DNA of 64,000 nucleotides, taken from NCBI RefSeq assembly GCF_003024715.1, contig NZ_PYLO01000001.1:310001-374000 (forward strand). The letters run 5' to 3'. The notes under the pieces are model-generated. The model saw only the letters and a list, made by a program, of their open reading frames with translations. It was not told the origin of the DNA and did not search any database. Below, in pieces: positions 62,646-64,000 of this stretch. Source of the stretch: Clostridium fessum (GTDB taxonomy: Bacteria > Bacillota > Clostridia > Lachnospirales > Lachnospiraceae). Positions within the stretch are counted from its first letter, which is position 1. Each line of letters opens with the position of its first letter. The position numbers were made by a program, and so were the translations under genes.

Positions 62646-63644
62646 ATGCCATATATAAAAAAAATATTATCCGCCCTGTTCCCAGCACTTATCCTGGCGC
62701 TTCTGCTCTCGCATCCGCGTCTCTCTGCGGATGGGGCACAGAAAGGACTTCTTTTATGGTTCAATACGGTCTTTCCGACGTTATTTCCCTTTATGCTCTT
62801 CTCAAAGCTTTTAGCTGAACACGGCGGCGTCCGGCTGCTTCTAGCGCCATTTCATCCGGTTTTGGAACATCTTGGGATGTCTGTCTACAGCGGCTATGCC
62901 CTGCTTGCCGGGCTGCTCTGCGGTTACCCGATGGGAATGAAAACTGCCGCCGATTTTAACCGGAAATCGCTGCTTTCGGCACATGAAAAACGGCTTCTGA
63001 CCGCCATCAGTGCTTCGCCAAGCCCCATGTTTATCGCCGGATATGCTGCACCTAGGCTGAACCCGGCAGTTCCGTCAAACTATCTGGTTCTGGCACTATA
63101 TACGCCGCTTTTATTGGTTGGAAGTCTTCTATGCATTTATAATAAAGTAACTTCTTTTACCCTTCAAAACCGATTTTTTTCGAAAGAAACCGGCTCTGTC
63201 AAGCCTGCCCGCACAAAATCCACATCTGTCTCCGTTCCCGCTTCCTTCGACACCATCCTGATGGACTGCATCGAACTGCAGGTCCGCATCGGCGGTTTGA
63301 TCATGCTGTATTCGATCCTCGCTGCCTTTGCCGACGCCTTCTGTTCCGGCACGCTGCGTCTGGTTCTGATCGGGACGGCTGAAATGACAACCGGCATCGA
63401 TGCGATCGCCCGTTCTGGTGCCATATTCAGTATCCCGGTTCAATCCGGCGCGATAGCGGCATGTGCTGCGTTCGGCGGGTTATCCGGGATCGCCCAGACA
63501 AATTCAGTCATACGGGACAGCCGAAAAGACAGAGAAAAAAATGCCGGACTTTCCATCCGGCATTATGTACTGTGGAAACTGGTTCACGCCAGTCTCTCGT
63601 TCGTTCTCTTTATTCTGCTGCTTCGCCGGATGCCGCCTGTGTAG
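62646..63644 (+). CDS. ylbJ: sporulation integral membrane protein YlbJ
   Basis: YlbJ is needed for spore cortex formation in Bacillus. The protein has seven or eight membrane segments, with the nucleoside-recognition Gate repeats (WFNTVFPTLFPFMLF, GYALLAGLLCGYPMG, TAISASPSPMF). It has 332 residues. GAAAGG precedes the ATG. Its 3' end overlaps the convergent coiled-coil gene by 35 bases. The upstream gap (62448-62645) shows no clear promoter. Confidence 0.9.
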   Translation: MPYIKKILSALFPALILALLLSHPRLSADGAQKGLLLWFNTVFPTLFPFMLFSKLLAEHGGVRLLLAPFHPVLEHLGMSVYSGYALLAGLLCGYPMGMKTAADFNRKSLLSAHEKRLLTAISASPSPMFIAGYAAPRLNPAVPSNYLVLALYTPLLLVGSLLCIYNKVTSFTLQNRFFSKETGSVKPARTKSTSVSVPASFDTILMDCIELQVRIGGLIMLYSILAAFADAFCSGTLRLVLIGTAEMTTGIDAIARSGAIFSIPVQSGAIAACAAFGGLSGIAQTNSVIRDSRKDREKNAGLSIRHYVLWKLVHASLSFVLFILLLRRMPPV

Positions 63645-64000
63645 CGGCCGCTGCTGCCTCGGCGCCTGTGTTCTCCTCCGGCTCGGTCACGACACTGCCA
63701 GCCAGCTCATTGCGGTTGGAAGATACGACATCGTAGCTGGACTGCATCGAACTCATGTAAGACTCGAAACGGCTCTGCGCGCCCTCCATCGAATGCTTGA
63801 TGATGGTCTGCAGGCTGCGGAGCATGTCGTCCGTGTACTGAACGGAACCCTGGCGGATATTGTTTGCCTCTGTGACAGCGTTGTCCACGATCTGCTGTGC
63901 CTGTGCATTTGCCTGCTCAATAATGCTGTTTGCTTCTGCATATGCACGCTGCATGATCTCATGCTCATTAACCAGTTCATTGGTCTGGGCGGTCGCCTCG
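63610..64000 (-). CDS. coiled-coil protein, C-terminal part (window-truncated)
   Basis: The frame is open to the window edge and enters as EATAQTNELVNEHEI. The visible part is a long amphipathic helix rich in Ala, Gln and Asn with a tail of Ala and Glu, like ATP synthase subunit b/E-type or DivIVA-like proteins. In Lachnospiraceae such a gene often lies by coaD and ylbJ. The ATG at 63954 is probably internal. Confidence 0.75.
   Translation of the reverse strand, partial: EATAQTNELVNEHEIMQRAYAEANSIIEQANAQAQQIVDNAVTEANNIRQGSVQYTDDMLRSLQTIIKHSMEGAQSRFESYMSSMQSSYDVVSSNRNELAGSVVTEPEENTGAEAAAAATQAASGEAAE

Overview
This window looks like a chromosome segment from a gut Lachnospiraceae (Clostridia, Firmicutes). 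The signs are Firmicutes-type LexA boxes, Prp processing of an extended L27, RecU, a ylbJ sporulation gene, DUF4491 and DUF2500 proteins, and strong AGGAGG ribosome binding sites. No rRNA, tRNA, CRISPR array or intact insertion sequence was seen.

Layout. 1-4.9 kb (+): end of aroB, lspA, an RluD-type pseudouridine synthase, a cytidylate-kinase-like protein and a secreted NlpC/P60 hydrolase. 5.1-6.2 kb: a scar with a truncated CRESS-type Rep gene, a broken ribbon-helix-helix gene and palindromic repeats. 6.2-8.1 kb (+): a TtcA-like enzyme and a tyrosine recombinase. 8.2-23.4 kb (-): an AT-rich accessory block bounded by two copies of one 25-bp sequence. Its left half is a patchwork of small, truncated and duplicated genes. 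Its right half is an intact six-gene operon (VTC domain, DUF4956, CotH kinase, secreted TIM-barrel hydrolase, HEAT protein, processive GT2) that looks like an uncharacterised surface polymer system. 23.5-26.4 kb (+): an orphan cobI with an ABC-2 exporter and a surface protein. 26.5-28.8 kb (-): a GH36 alpha-galactosidase.

28.9-31.9 kb is an SOS module: a LysM protein (YneA-like) under a consensus promoter with three LexA boxes, a coiled-coil DNA-binding-like protein, and lexA with its own box. 32.1-34.3 kb (-): fliB and a GDT1-family transporter behind a yybP-ykoY-type manganese riboswitch. 34.3-45.2 kb (-): a ten-gene operon with a BMP-type nucleoside ABC importer, an MTA/SAH deaminase, a purine nucleoside phosphorylase, MtnA, a class II aldolase, a DeoR regulator and an unknown lipoprotein. 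Together these predict uptake and complete breakdown of 5'-deoxy or 5'-methylthio nucleosides. 45.5-47.8 kb (-): small accessory genes. 48.2-52.8 kb (-): the L21-Prp-L27-ObgE-YhbY-NadD-YqeK-RsfS operon with an L21 leader. 53-62.4 kb (-): housekeeping genes including pepT, recU, a YgiQ radical SAM protein and a fused RsuA-HAD protein. 62.6 kb to the end: ylbJ (+) converging on the end of a coiled-coil gene (-).

Several dispersed palindromic repeat families lie between genes, one of them inside the obgE operon. Gene calls come from reading the translations; family names are recognition from memory, not database searches.
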